From the NCBI GenBank assembly GCA_022843145.1, contig JALHOF010000012.1:1-64000 (forward strand): a DNA stretch of 64,000 nt. The letters are read 5' to 3'. The notes under the pieces are model-generated. The model made no database searches. It had not been told where the DNA came from and saw nothing but the letters and a program-made list of their open reading frames with translations. The translations under genes and the position numbers were made by a program. The stretch's first letter is position 1; each line of letters opens with the position of its first letter. Below, one piece after another: positions 8,526 through 17,520 of the stretch. The DNA is from Hyphomicrobium sp. GTDB taxonomy: Bacteria; Pseudomonadota; Alphaproteobacteria; Rhizobiales; Hyphomicrobiaceae.

Positions 8526-9615
8526 TGGCGACCTTGGCCGCGGGCGGCTCTCGCGGTTCGTCGTTGGCCACCGCCGATTCGAGATCGGCGTGCCCCGCGG
8601 CGTTGCCGAGGAAGCGCGCGTGGAGATCGACCGTTTCGCGGCGGCCGACATGGCGGCGGTGCAGATCGAGCCACTTGTGCGCCTCGATACGGCCAGCGCC
8701 GTGGAGATACGTGAAGAGCCCCCAGTCCGGCTTCATCTTGCTTTCGGCGCTCAGCGACGCTGTATGCCGGCCGGCGTCGATGAGGTGGAAGCGGTGGCGG
8801 GCGAGCGCGGATAGCGGACCTCGACGGACACCGAACAGGCCACGGCTCGTCGCCCGCACCGTCTCGATGATCTCGACATCGCGGAGCAGCGGCGCGTTGA
8901 ACGTCAGCCGGTTGACGTGGCCCGCGATCTCGCGGGCGCCAGTGGGCAGCCCGGTTTTGGCGAGCGGAGCCAACTTGACGATGAGCGTATCGCGGACCGG
9001 GCTCTCGAGCGCCACGGTGACGAGATCGGGATTGGCGGAGAAGCCGCCGTCCCAGTAGGCGACGCCGTCGATCTCGACCGCGTGATGCAGCGTCGGCAGA
9101 CAGGCGGAAGCCAGGATCGCCTCGACCGACATGCCCTTGCGGCGGAACAGCCGCGCGCGCCCGGTATCGACCTCGGTTGCGGCGATCAGCAGCTCGATGG
9201 GTCCGGAACGAACGCGGTCGAAGTCGATGGTCTCGGTCAGGAGCCGTCGCAGGGGATCAAAGCCGAGCGGATTGAAATCGTAGGGCGAGAACAGGCTCGC
9301 CACCTGGGCCACCGCTGGAGAGCGCGAGAACGAGTAGAGGAAGGGATTGAGGCGCAAGAGATCCGGCACGCCGGCCTTGTGCACGGCCTCCCAAACCTCG
9401 CGCAGCTTGGAGCGTGCGCCGTCACGGCCGCCCTCGGCGAAGCCGGCGGCGAAGGCGACGGCATTGACGGCGCCCGCACTCGTCGCGCTAAGGCAGCCGA
9501 AATCGACCATCTCGTCCTCGAGAAGCCGGTCGAGGACACCCCAGGTAAACGCGCCGTGTGCGCCGCCGCCCTGCAGCGCCAGATTGAGTTTGATCTTGCG
9601 TTTGAAGAGCCGCAC
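8509..9615 (-). CDS. patatin-like phospholipase family protein
   Basis: 368 residues with all patatin motifs: the glycine-rich oxyanion loop LALQGGGAHGAFTWGVLDRLL (residues about 12-32), nucleophile elbow SATSAGAVNA (GxSxG-like, Ser near 46), and the DGG of the catalytic aspartate in AYWDGGFSANPDL near 190. It is predicted to hydrolyse acyl esters of lipids using a Ser-Asp dyad and lacks an obvious signal peptide. The start is GTG at 9615. It sits 66 nt downstream of btuD and its 3' end overlaps the start of modA, so it may be co-transcribed with either transporter. A direct link to molybdate or B12 is not evident. Confidence 0.9.
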   Translation of the reverse strand: MRLFKRKIKLNLALQGGGAHGAFTWGVLDRLLEDEMVDFGCLSATSAGAVNAVAFAAGFAEGGRDGARSKLREVWEAVHKAGVPDLLRLNPFLYSFSRSPAVAQVASLFSPYDFNPLGFDPLRRLLTETIDFDRVRSGPIELLIAATEVDTGRARLFRRKGMSVEAILASACLPTLHHAVEIDGVAYWDGGFSANPDLVTVALESPVRDTLIVKLAPLAKTGLPTGAREIAGHVNRLTFNAPLLRDVEIIETVRATSRGLFGVRRGPLSALARHRFHLIDAGRHTASLSAESKMKPDWGLFTYLHGAGRIEAHKWLDLHRRHVGRRETVDLHARFLGNAAGHADLESAVANDEPREPPAAKVANASRR

Positions 9616-9681
9616 GCATCCCCACTCGGTTGCGGCACACCCCGTGATGCCTCGGGGGCGAGCCTCAACTTTAATAGGGCA

Positions 9682-10470
9682 TCAAGACGACCGTGTCAGG
9701 GGCTCCGCGGCAACGACGACCGGAATGCCGTCGATTTCGCCGACGACTGCCTTGATTCCATAGACATCGGCGAGAATAGGCGGCGTCAATACGTCGCCGG
9801 GCGGGCCGGATGCGGCGACCTTGCCGCGCTGGAGCAGCACCAGCGTGTGGCAGAAGCGCCGCGCCAACGACAGATCGTGCAACGCGACGACGACCGAGCG
9901 GCCGGCAGAAGCGAGGCGCGTGAAATGTCCGAAGAGGTCGAGCGCATGGGCGGGATCGAGCCCGGCGGTCGGCTCGTCGGCGACGAGGATGGGAGCGTCT
10001 TGGGCCAGCGCGCGGGCCAGGAGCACACGCGCGCGCTCGCCGCCCGACAAGCGCGACACCGGCCGCGCGCCGAAGCCGGCGGCGTCCATGTCGGCTAACG
10101 CGCGGTCGACAGCGGCGCGGTCGGCGGCGGTCATGGCGCCGCCACCGTGCGGGAGGCGGCCGAGAGCGACGACGCGGCGGGCGTCGAGCGCCCAGTGGAC
10201 CGTGCGCTCCTGCGGCAGATAAGCGATGGCGCGGCCGCGCGCACGCCCGTCCAATTTGTCGAGTAGCCGGCCGTCGAGCAGCACTTGGCCCGAACGCACG
10301 ATACCGGCCTCCGCGCCGATGCCGGCGAGCGCGCGGAGCAGCGTCGACTTGCCCGCGCCATTGGGACCGGCAACGGCGACAATCTGGCCGGGGGGGACGT
10401 CGATGTCGATGCCGTCGAGCACCGTCCGTCCGTCGGCGATGACAGTCAATGCGCGTGCCGACAGCGTCAT
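9682..10470 (-). CDS. btuD: vitamin B12 ABC transporter ATP-binding protein BtuD-like
   Basis: 262 residues starting at ATG 10470, overlapping the btuC stop by 4 nt. Walker A is GPNGAGKSTLL (about residue 35), the Q-loop lies in AYLPQERTVHW, the signature is LSGGERARVLLARAL, Walker B is PILVADEPTAGLDP and the switch is VVVALHDLSLARR. This is the subgroup of ATPases that drive iron-siderophore, heme and cobalamin importers. The cobalamin assignment comes from the riboswitch that begins the operon and the btuB-btuF-btuC-btuD gene order, not from the ATPase itself. Confidence 0.88.
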   Translation of the reverse strand: MTLSARALTVIADGRTVLDGIDIDVPPGQIVAVAGPNGAGKSTLLRALAGIGAEAGIVRSGQVLLDGRLLDKLDGRARGRAIAYLPQERTVHWALDARRVVALGRLPHGGGAMTAADRAAVDRALADMDAAGFGARPVSRLSGGERARVLLARALAQDAPILVADEPTAGLDPAHALDLFGHFTRLASAGRSVVVALHDLSLARRFCHTLVLLQRGKVAASGPPGDVLTPPILADVYGIKAVVGEIDGIPVVVAAEPLTRSS

Positions 10471-11486
10471 GCGTCGAGCTCCCGCCGCGTCGCGAGGACG
10501 AGCCACAGGAAGAACGGCGCGCCGAGGATGGCGGTGACGACGCCGAGCCGAAGATCGCCTGCCGGAGACAAGAGCCGCAAGGCCACGTCGGCCAACAGAA
10601 CGAGCGCCGCGCCACCGAACAGCGATGGCCAGAGCAGCCGTCCCGGCTCCTGCGACGTGAACGGCCGCAGGAGATGCGGGACGACGAGACCGACAAAGCC
10701 GATGGCACCAGCGACGGCGGTTGCCGCACCGACCGACAGCGCGGTACCGGCGACGACGCGATGGCGCAAGCGGCGGAGATCGACGCCGAGGTTTTCCGCG
10801 GCCTCGTCGCCGATCGACAGCCCGTCGAGATCGCGCGCGGTCGAGAGCAGGATCGCGGCGCCCAGAACGATCAATGGAGACGCGATCCAGACGTGCAAGA
10901 GGCTGCGGTCGGTCAAAGAGCCCATCAGCCAGTGCAGAATCTCGATCGACGCGAACGGATTGGGGGCGAGATTGAGCGCGAGCGCGGTCAACGCGGCGGT
11001 GAGACTGGAAATCGCGACGCCGGCGAGGATGAGGCTCATGGTGCCGCTGCGCTCGCCGGCCAGCCGCACCACGGCTAGGGTAGCTGTCACCGCGCCGATC
11101 AGCCCGCCGAGCGGCAGCGCCAGCGCGAAGACCGCCGACGCGCCGCTGTGGATGGCGACGACGGCGCCGAACGACGCGCCGCCGCTGACGCCGAGAAGGC
11201 CGGGCTCCGCCAGAGGATTGCGAAGATAGCCTTGCAGAACGGCGCCCGAGAGGCCCAGCGCGCCGCCGACGAGGAAGCCCAGCACCGCACGCGGAAGGCG
11301 GATTTCCATCAGCACAAGTCGCGCCGCCTCGCCGCCGCCAGTGACCGTACTCGTGGGCCAGCCGACGCCAGCCGGTCCGACGAAAAGCGACAGCAGGAAC
11401 GCGAACACGGTCAAAGCCGCCGTCCAAACGACGGGGGTTTGCCGCAGCATCGTCAGGCGGCTGTTACTCGGCATCGCGGAGGTCAT
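10467..11486 (-). CDS. btuC: vitamin B12 ABC transporter permease BtuC-like (FecCD family)
   Basis: 339 residues with about nine to ten hydrophobic segments and the FecCD-family motifs RLPRAVLGFLVGGALGLSGAVLQGYLRNPLAEPGLLGVSGGASFGAVVAI near the N-terminus and GAIGFVGLVVPHLLRPF near residue 250. It forms the inner-membrane channel for cobalamin in complex with the ATPase and receives substrate from the binding protein. It overlaps the btuF stop by 4 nt and btuD by 4 nt. Heme or siderophore transport would look the same; the upstream riboswitch decides in favour of B12. Confidence 0.9.
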   Translation of the reverse strand: MTSAMPSNSRLTMLRQTPVVWTAALTVFAFLLSLFVGPAGVGWPTSTVTGGGEAARLVLMEIRLPRAVLGFLVGGALGLSGAVLQGYLRNPLAEPGLLGVSGGASFGAVVAIHSGASAVFALALPLGGLIGAVTATLAVVRLAGERSGTMSLILAGVAISSLTAALTALALNLAPNPFASIEILHWLMGSLTDRSLLHVWIASPLIVLGAAILLSTARDLDGLSIGDEAAENLGVDLRRLRHRVVAGTALSVGAATAVAGAIGFVGLVVPHLLRPFTSQEPGRLLWPSLFGGAALVLLADVALRLLSPAGDLRLGVVTAILGAPFFLWLVLATRRELDA

Positions 11487-12421
11487 GGCCGATTGTCGCG
11501 CGAGGGTTCAGATCGTCGGACTGTGGCCGACACGCGCGCCGCTGCGAGATCCTCGACGGCGTCCGCGACATCAGCCGTGCCGCACATCCAAAGCGGCATT
11601 GGCAATTGCACGGTGCGGCGGTTCTCGATGAGAGCGCGGAAGGCGGGGTGGCGCAGGTTGTCGGCGACGGTCGTGCGGTAGGTGTCGGCGGTCGTCGCCA
11701 TCACCACGACGTCGGGCGCCTCGAGGATCAGGCTTTCGAGCGGCAAGCGGCCGGCAGGGCCGAGTTTCATTTCGCGCGCAGCGTTGCGGTAGCCGGCCGC
11801 GCGCACGATCTCGTCGAGCAGGCTGCCCGCGCCCGAAGCAAGGCTGTTGACGTGATAGACGACGGCGCCGGGTTCGGCCGAGCGCGCCGATTTCACCTGC
11901 GCGGCGGCGGCCGCCAGTCGCTGGTCGAAGCGCGCGATCATCGCTTCGCCTTCGGCTGAGACACCGGCCGCATCCGCAACGGCGCGCACGGCGGTACGGA
12001 TGCCCGCGAAGTCGAACGCCAGCGGAATCTGGACGACACGCACGCCGAGCCGTCGCAGGAGATCGACGGTGACGGGCGTCGAATACTCGCCGGCGATGAC
12101 GAGGTCGGGGGCGAGCGTCAGCACTTCCTCGGCATGCCCGCGCAACAGCGGCAGGCCCTTGGCCTGTTCGACACGTCCCGACAGCGCCGGGTCGGCGACG
12201 AGTTCGCTCAACGCGACGATGCGATCGCGCGGAACGAGGTCGAGCAGCATCTGATCGGTGCAGAGGTTGAGCGAAACGATGCGGCGGGGCTGCGGGATGT
12301 GAATGGCCGGGCTGGCGGACGGCACGGCGAGGCCCGCCAGCGGCACGAGGCTGATCGCCCATGCCGCCAGGACCGCAAACCCGGCCAACCATCCGATGGA
12401 GCCAACCCGGCCGCTCATCAT
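11483..12421 (-). CDS. btuF: periplasmic cobalamin-binding protein BtuF-like
   Basis: 312 residues. A signal or anchor segment lies at about residues 10-35 (WLAGFAVLAAWAISLVPLAGLAV). The mature part has the cluster-A-3 binding-protein fold: PQPRRIVSLNLCTDQMLLDLVPRDRIVALS, LTLAPDLVIAGEYST, LRRLGVRVVQIPLAFDFAGI, and a C-terminal half with APDVVVMATT. It delivers cobalamin from the outer-membrane receptor to BtuCD. It lies 4 nt after the btuB stop and overlaps btuC by 4 nt, so the four genes form one tight transcription unit. Confidence 0.88.
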   Translation of the reverse strand: MMSGRVGSIGWLAGFAVLAAWAISLVPLAGLAVPSASPAIHIPQPRRIVSLNLCTDQMLLDLVPRDRIVALSELVADPALSGRVEQAKGLPLLRGHAEEVLTLAPDLVIAGEYSTPVTVDLLRRLGVRVVQIPLAFDFAGIRTAVRAVADAAGVSAEGEAMIARFDQRLAAAAAQVKSARSAEPGAVVYHVNSLASGAGSLLDEIVRAAGYRNAAREMKLGPAGRLPLESLILEAPDVVVMATTADTYRTTVADNLRHPAFRALIENRRTVQLPMPLWMCGTADVADAVEDLAAARVSATVRRSEPSRDNRP

Positions 12422-12425
12422 GTCC

Positions 12426-14654
12426 TCATTTCCTGTCCGCCCACTGCAGCGTCGAGGGATCCTCGTAGGTCAGGCGGACGCCAGCGTAGGCGGCGATTCC
12501 GGCGGTTTCATACCCGAACACCTCCTGGTAGTCGGCGTCGAGCGCGTTTTCGACACGGCCATAGAGTTCGACGCCCGGAGAGACCTTGTAGGACGCCGCA
12601 ATGTTGAGCAGCCAATAATCGTCGAGCGTGACGCGGCCCGACGAGAAGAACACCGGCGCGGGACGATTGAAGAACTGATCGTCCTGCATTCGACCGTTGT
12701 AGATGGCGGCGACGTTGAGATTGCCGCGGCCGCCGTCAAAGGCATAGTTGATGTCGAAGCGGCCGGCATGGCGCGGCCGGCGAACCTCGGCAATGCCCGA
12801 CGGCTCGGTGGCGTCGAGATAGGTATAGGTCGCGCCGACCACGACGCCTGGCATGACGCTGATGCGGCTCGCGACCTCAACGCCCTTCCGTTCGCTGACG
12901 CCGACGAGATTGATCAGCGTGTTGCCGAAGCCGGTGATCTCGTTGGTGAGGTCGGCCTGGAAGTAGGTCACGTCGACGACGGCCTTGCCGGCCAGCAGCG
13001 TGAACTCGACGCCGGCGTCCCAGCCGAAGCTCTCTTCGGGCGTGAGGTTGGGATTGCCGACGAAGGTGCCGAGGATTGTCCCGAACTGCTCGAACATGCC
13101 CGGCAAAGCGACAGCCGTGCCGACGCTCGCATGCGGGCGCAGTCCAAACTCGGGGAGCTTTAGCGATACCGCCGCTTTCCAGGTCGTGAAGTCCTCGAAC
13201 TTGTCGTTGTCCTCCTTGCGAAGGCTCAAGGTCGGGAACAGCCGGCCGAGGAATTCGCCACGGTACTCGGCGGCATAGGCGAGACGCTTGCGCTCGCGTT
13301 CGATGCTGTCGGCGAAAAACACCTGCGGCGTGAAGCGTTCGGACTCGGTCTCGACGAGGCCGCTTATCGCATGGCGCAGCGCCGGTGTGGTGGTGAAGCG
13401 AACCGTGCCCTGATAGCCGAAACGCAAGCGCTCGCTGACGTAGGTGCTGTCGTCGAACACGCCGGGATCGGTTTTGTCGTAGGAGGTCAGCCTGCCGTTG
13501 CTCCAGTTGCCGAGCAGCGTGTGGCTGAGCGCGCCGCCAAGCATGTCCCAGTTGAGCCTGCCGCCGGCGAGCCACGTCGTTTGTTCAGACTGCAGCGGCG
13601 CATCGACCGCCGTCTGCGCGATATTCACCGGTCCGGTGAAGGCATCGTAGTCTGTGAGCCGGTTGACCCGCCGCAGGTTCATGTCGACGGTCACCCCGTC
13701 CATGACCGTCGCGCCGGTCTTGAATGCGAAACTCGTGTGGCGGTAGGGGTCGTCCTCATTGCCGGCGGGGGCGAAGTTATAGCCGTCGGAAGCGCGGAGT
13801 TGCGCGGATGCCGCGAAATGCAGCCGCTCGTTGCCGGCTGAAACGCGACCGGCGACGTCGCGGGTGCGGAAGCTGCCACCTTCGGTGCGTAAGCCGAACG
13901 TCAGCGGGCCGCGGCCGCCCTTGGTCGTGATGTTGATGACACCACCGATCGCGCGCGAGCCGTAGAGCCCGCTCTGTCCGCCGCGGATGACCTCGATCTG
14001 CTCAATATCCTCGGCGAGCAGGTCGATGAAATTGAACTCGCCGATCGAGGTGTCATTGGCCTCGATGCCGTCGATCAGGACGAGCGTGTGATTGCCTTCG
14101 GCGCCGCGCAGGCGAACCTGAGTGGTGCCGCCAGACTGACTGACGTGCACACCAGGCAGGCTGCGGAGCGCGTCGGCGGCGTTGCGGACTTGCTGCTCGC
14201 GGAGCTGCTTGCCGGTGACGACGGAGACGGGCGAGCCGATGCGGTCGACGGGAACGCCGCCGCTCTGGCTGGCGCTCGTGGAGCCAGCGGCCTGCGCGCC
14301 CTCCTGCTGCAACGCTTCGGCAACGGGCGCAGTGGCGGGCGTCGCGACGGGGGCCGACTTTTTGGCCGACTTTGCCTTGGAGACTTTCGGGGCGGGCGTA
14401 TCGTCAGCGCCTCCGCCGTCCGATGCAGCGGGCTTCGGCGCGAGCTTCGGCCTGTCGATCGTGGCCCCCTGCACGACCACCGGCGGCAGCTCATTCACCG
14501 CTTGCGCGAGAACCTGCGGCGCGGGCGGCTCTGCGGCGGGCGCGGCGGTTTGCGCGTGTAGCGCGGGTGCGCCGAGCAACACGGTCGCGGCCATGGCCGC
14601 ATGTACCGCCGCCGCGGGACTCAGTCGCCTGTCGTCGATCGATTTCTTCGTCAC
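12426..14654 (-). CDS. btuB: TonB-dependent outer-membrane cobalamin receptor BtuB-like
   Basis: 742 residues. The start is a GTG at 14654 after GGAGGGG. A signal peptide ends near ALHAQTA. Next is an unusual linker of about 110 residues rich in Ala, Pro and Lys (about 30-145), then the plug domain (SPVSVVTGKQLREQQ, DALRSLPGV, RLRGAEGNHTLVLIDGIEAND, IEVIRGGQSGLYGSRAIGGVINI) and a 22-strand-type beta-barrel ending LTYEDPSTLQWADRK. It imports cobalamin across the outer membrane using TonB energy. It is the first gene of the operon behind the cobalamin riboswitch at 14872-15078, which strongly supports the substrate. Confidence 0.92.
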   Translation of the reverse strand: MTKKSIDDRRLSPAAAVHAAMAATVLLGAPALHAQTAAPAAEPPAPQVLAQAVNELPPVVVQGATIDRPKLAPKPAASDGGGADDTPAPKVSKAKSAKKSAPVATPATAPVAEALQQEGAQAAGSTSASQSGGVPVDRIGSPVSVVTGKQLREQQVRNAADALRSLPGVHVSQSGGTTQVRLRGAEGNHTLVLIDGIEANDTSIGEFNFIDLLAEDIEQIEVIRGGQSGLYGSRAIGGVINITTKGGRGPLTFGLRTEGGSFRTRDVAGRVSAGNERLHFAASAQLRASDGYNFAPAGNEDDPYRHTSFAFKTGATVMDGVTVDMNLRRVNRLTDYDAFTGPVNIAQTAVDAPLQSEQTTWLAGGRLNWDMLGGALSHTLLGNWSNGRLTSYDKTDPGVFDDSTYVSERLRFGYQGTVRFTTTPALRHAISGLVETESERFTPQVFFADSIERERKRLAYAAEYRGEFLGRLFPTLSLRKEDNDKFEDFTTWKAAVSLKLPEFGLRPHASVGTAVALPGMFEQFGTILGTFVGNPNLTPEESFGWDAGVEFTLLAGKAVVDVTYFQADLTNEITGFGNTLINLVGVSERKGVEVASRISVMPGVVVGATYTYLDATEPSGIAEVRRPRHAGRFDINYAFDGGRGNLNVAAIYNGRMQDDQFFNRPAPVFFSSGRVTLDDYWLLNIAASYKVSPGVELYGRVENALDADYQEVFGYETAGIAAYAGVRLTYEDPSTLQWADRK

Positions 14655-14871
14655 ATTCCCCTCCGTAGGATGACCTCGGAGACGGCATGACGCTCAGCCA
14701 AAACACGCAAACGCACACGTCCGCACGGAACGCGCGCGGGTGGTCGAACAGAAACGCGTGGGTCGATTGAACCTACGCGCAGCGAGCCTGCCTGAGTGCC
14801 GCCGTCGCCGGTTGCACTGCAGTCGCCGCTGCGTTCCTACGCTCCACCGCGCGCCCCGCACGGAGGATGGG
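14655..14871 (-). other. leader between cobalamin riboswitch and btuB start
   Basis: This stretch of about 217 bases is the expression platform region of the riboswitch. It carries the GGAGGGG ribosome site just before the GTG start of btuB. I saw no hairpin followed by a run of U, so control is more likely at translation or by a structure I did not resolve. Confidence 0.45.
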
Positions 14872-15078
14872 CGACTTGTGCCGGCAGGTCTCCTGGCTCG
14901 TGGCTCGGACGCTCGTCCCGACCTTCCCGACCGCTCCGGCCCCCTTGCTCGGGGACGTGGAGCCGTCAGTGGCATATACGGGCAAAGCTCACCACTTACA
15001 GTTGCGGGGGCAGCCTCGGTCTTGCTTCGTCCGCTGACGCGGCTTCGGCGCACCGTGTTCCCTATTCACCCGCCGATG
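14872..15078 (-). promoter_or_regulatory. cobalamin (B12) riboswitch controlling btuBFCD
   Basis: Read on the minus strand the segment carries the conserved core in order: GGGTGAATAGGGAACACGG, then CGAGGCTGCCCCCGCAACTG followed by TAAG, then GCCACTGACGG, and last the B12 box AGCCAGGAGACCTGCCGGC at 14880-14898. These match the adenosylcobalamin riboswitch consensus. In such RNAs, binding of the coenzyme lowers expression of downstream uptake genes, here btuB-btuF-btuC-btuD. Ends are approximate. Confidence 0.95.
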
Positions 15079-15242
15079 CGACGGGCGCCTTGGCCTTTGA
15101 GCCAGAGCGCCAAACATAATACCGGCGGAGACCGTCACGCCGCCCAAGGAATAGATCATCCGAGACATTGTCAAGCAGACCTATTGCCCGTACTCGCCAT
15201 AGGTCCTTTGCACTGCGCACACGAAAAGCTCCCGGAGCCCGC

Positions 15243-15524
15243 ATGTCCTACACGGTCGTCGACACCCTCAGCCTCGCATCGGGGGCGGTGAACGAGGACC
15301 GCGCGGGATCATGGGGCGACCGAGCGTGGGTCATCGACGGCGCGACCGACCTTGGACACGTGCCACTGACGCGCGCAGCAAGCGACGCGAGCTGGTTCGC
15401 CGACGAGTTTCACGAACTGCTCTACGATTCGCGGCGGATTGAGACTGGGGACGTGCAGAACGTGAAGTTCCCGCGCGCCAAGACGTCGGATGACGCGACC
15501 GGGCTGCTGCTGACGATCGACTGA
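15243..15524 (+). pseudogene. internally shortened PP2C-like phosphatase remnant
   Basis: 93 codons. The first about 60 residues look like the start of bacterial PP2C-type serine/threonine phosphatases (VDTLSLASGAVNEDRAG, then AWVIDGATDLG, where the DG aspartate would bind metal, then ASWFADEFHELL). The sequence then jumps to KTSDDATGLLLTID, which looks like the extreme C-terminus of the same family (DDATxLLL). Full members are about 220-280 residues, so some 150 residues, including the second metal-binding motif, appear to be missing in frame. Activity is unlikely. An alternative is a short intact protein of unknown function. It runs divergently from the riboswitch operon. Confidence 0.55.
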
Positions 15525-15569
15525 GGATCGCGCGCACCTTCCCGGTCGGTCTCCGGCCAGTCCCGCTGC

Positions 15570-16061
15570 CTATTTCGTTGATTCCTTGGCGATGCTCTCG
15601 AGCAGCTTGTCGATTTCGCCGAGCACCTTTTTCGTCGCGTCGTTGCCCTTGGCGCTCGCCGGCGCGCGATAGCCGACGACGACTGTTCCTGGAGTGGCTG
15701 CGGGCTCATAGACGAACACGACGAACGGGCAGAAGCCCATATTGGTCGGGTCGGCCTCCATCATCGCGCGCGAGAATTTGGCCGAGCAGAATGTCATGTA
15801 TTCGGCGGCCTTGTAGATCGGCTTGGTGGAGCCCACGTCGGCGCCGGTGCGCTCGAGCATGCCGCCGATGTTGCCGGTATAGTCGTTGACGAGGCCGCGA
15901 TTGACGATGGCGTTCGCCAGATCGCTTTTGACGTCGGCGTAGGCGCCCTTCTTTTCGAAGAGCCGCATGTCGTCAGCGGCAGCGGGGGCGACCATTGCGG
16001 CCGACAGCGCGAGCGCGCCCGCTGCAAGAGCCAGGATTTTCGAGACGGTTTTTGACTTCAT
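15570..16061 (-). CDS. DUF302 domain protein, secreted
   Basis: 163 residues with a typical signal peptide (KILALAAGALALSAAMVAPAAA, cleavage before DDMR). The mature part resembles DUF302: YADVKSDLANAIVNRGLVNDY, then YMTFCSAKFSRAMMEADPTNMGFCPFVVFVYE and VVVGYR. Two cysteines (CSAK and FCPF) are conserved-looking. The family is periplasmic with unknown function. It stands alone on the minus strand after the PhoD-like gene. Confidence 0.82.
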   Translation of the reverse strand: MKSKTVSKILALAAGALALSAAMVAPAAADDMRLFEKKGAYADVKSDLANAIVNRGLVNDYTGNIGGMLERTGADVGSTKPIYKAAEYMTFCSAKFSRAMMEADPTNMGFCPFVVFVYEPAATPGTVVVGYRAPASAKGNDATKKVLGEIDKLLESIAKESTK

Positions 16062-16108
16062 GGCTTCCTCCGATGTTCGTCAACTGCGTGACGTTCGAGC
16101 CGACAACA

Positions 16109-17440
16109 CTACTCCTTTGCCGCGCCGAGGTCCGCGAATGACAGCGAGAGCTGATCCAGCACGTCGCCGCCCATGCCCCGGAGCGATAGTGACAACCGCC
16201 GCGCGCTCCAGTCGATGTCGATCAGGCCGAAATTCTCGACATGATGCAGATCGCTGACGAGTTCCGTCGTCGGCACGTCCTTGGCGGGACCATAGGATCG
16301 ATTGAGCGAACTCGACGTGATCTCGATCAATAGCTGCCCTGCGGCAATTGGACGATTATAGATGGCGCCCAGATGGCGGTCACCCGACAGCAGTACGACG
16401 CCCTTGGCCTTGGTTTTCTCGATGAGGCCGATCAGCCGGTCGCGCTCGCGCGGCAGGTTGCCCCAGCGCTCGAAAGCGTGCCCCTCCGACAGCACTTGGA
16501 TCGATGAGACGACGAGCCGCAGGTTGGCGGGCTTTCGCAGCTCGGCCTCTAGCCACGCCCACTGCACGTCACCGAGCATGGTCTTCGCCGGAGCGGGATC
16601 GGGCCCGAATTTGCCGAAGAGAGCGAGATCGTCCGGTTTCGGCGCAAAAGCCGATCGGAACGAGCGCGTATCGAGCATGATGATCTGCACGCGCTTATCC
16701 TCGGCACCGAAAATGCGAGACGAGTAGACGCCATCTGGCATGGCGGGCGCGGGCGGTTGTTGCCAGTAGGCGCGGAACAGCGCCGTCGCCGCGGCGCGTT
16801 GGGGAAACGCGGCCGAGGCGTCGTTCAGGCCGTAGTCGTGATCGTCCCACACGCCGAGCATGGGCAGCGCGTCACGGGCCGAGTGGAATTCGGGATGCGC
16901 GAGTTGCCGGCGATAGGCCTCGACCAGTTCGCGAGCATCGGCCGACCGGATGTCGCCGTAGACGTTGTCGCCCATCATCAGAAAGAGCTGTGGCTTGGCG
17001 GCAAGGATCGGCGTCCAGATCGGTTGCGGATAATTCTGATGCAGGCACGAGCCGAGCCCGATCCGCGTCAGTGTCGTGTCGGCTCCGATCTTACGCCAGG
17101 GGGTTGCGGGGGTCACGATGCGGAGCGCGTCGGCGAGCGGCAACGGACCTTCGCCGATGCGGGGGGTGGCAGGCGCAGCCACGGATGGAGCGACGGCCGG
17201 GGACGTGGTTGACGGAGGCTTGCCGTGTACGGGCCCGGGCATCTTATGGGCGGCGCTCGGCGGCACATCCGAGGCCGTTCGGACCAACGACGGCAGCACT
17301 AGCGCGAGCCCGGCCAGGATCATCGCCACGGGAACCGCAAGAAGCGCGAGCGACAAGCCGGCCGAACGCGCGCCGGATGCGTTCGGCGAAGCGATCGGAG
17401 GTGGCGAGGATGCGGGCTGTTGGTCGTCGCGTTCGGTCAT
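16109..17440 (-). CDS. PhoD-like alkaline phosphatase / phosphodiesterase
   Basis: 443 residues. A single hydrophobic segment near residues 28-52 (LSLALLAVPVAMILAGLALVLPSLV) is followed by a Pro/Ala linker and the catalytic domain. Metal-binding motifs of the PhoD family are visible: LFLMMGDNVYGDI, GVWDDHDYGLNDA, QIIMLDTRSF and VLLSGDRHLGAIY. The enzyme should hydrolyse phosphate mono- or diesters outside the cytoplasmic membrane. PhoD itself normally has a Tat signal with RR, which I do not see here; this is the membrane-anchored relative. Confidence 0.88.
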   Translation of the reverse strand: MTERDDQQPASSPPPIASPNASGARSAGLSLALLAVPVAMILAGLALVLPSLVRTASDVPPSAAHKMPGPVHGKPPSTTSPAVAPSVAAPATPRIGEGPLPLADALRIVTPATPWRKIGADTTLTRIGLGSCLHQNYPQPIWTPILAAKPQLFLMMGDNVYGDIRSADARELVEAYRRQLAHPEFHSARDALPMLGVWDDHDYGLNDASAAFPQRAAATALFRAYWQQPPAPAMPDGVYSSRIFGAEDKRVQIIMLDTRSFRSAFAPKPDDLALFGKFGPDPAPAKTMLGDVQWAWLEAELRKPANLRLVVSSIQVLSEGHAFERWGNLPRERDRLIGLIEKTKAKGVVLLSGDRHLGAIYNRPIAAGQLLIEITSSSLNRSYGPAKDVPTTELVSDLHHVENFGLIDIDWSARRLSLSLRGMGGDVLDQLSLSFADLGAAKE

Positions 17441-17520
17441 TGCGGTCCTCGGGGCAATCCTCGGGCAGGCGGTTTGCCTGATCCTCCGGATGCCATTCTA
17501 CGTCCGAATGACGACACAAA

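Noticed and set aside
9682-11427. 581-codon minus-strand frame
   Set aside because: Only its last 262 codons (from ATG 10470) are the ABC ATPase; the rest runs through btuC in a wrong frame.
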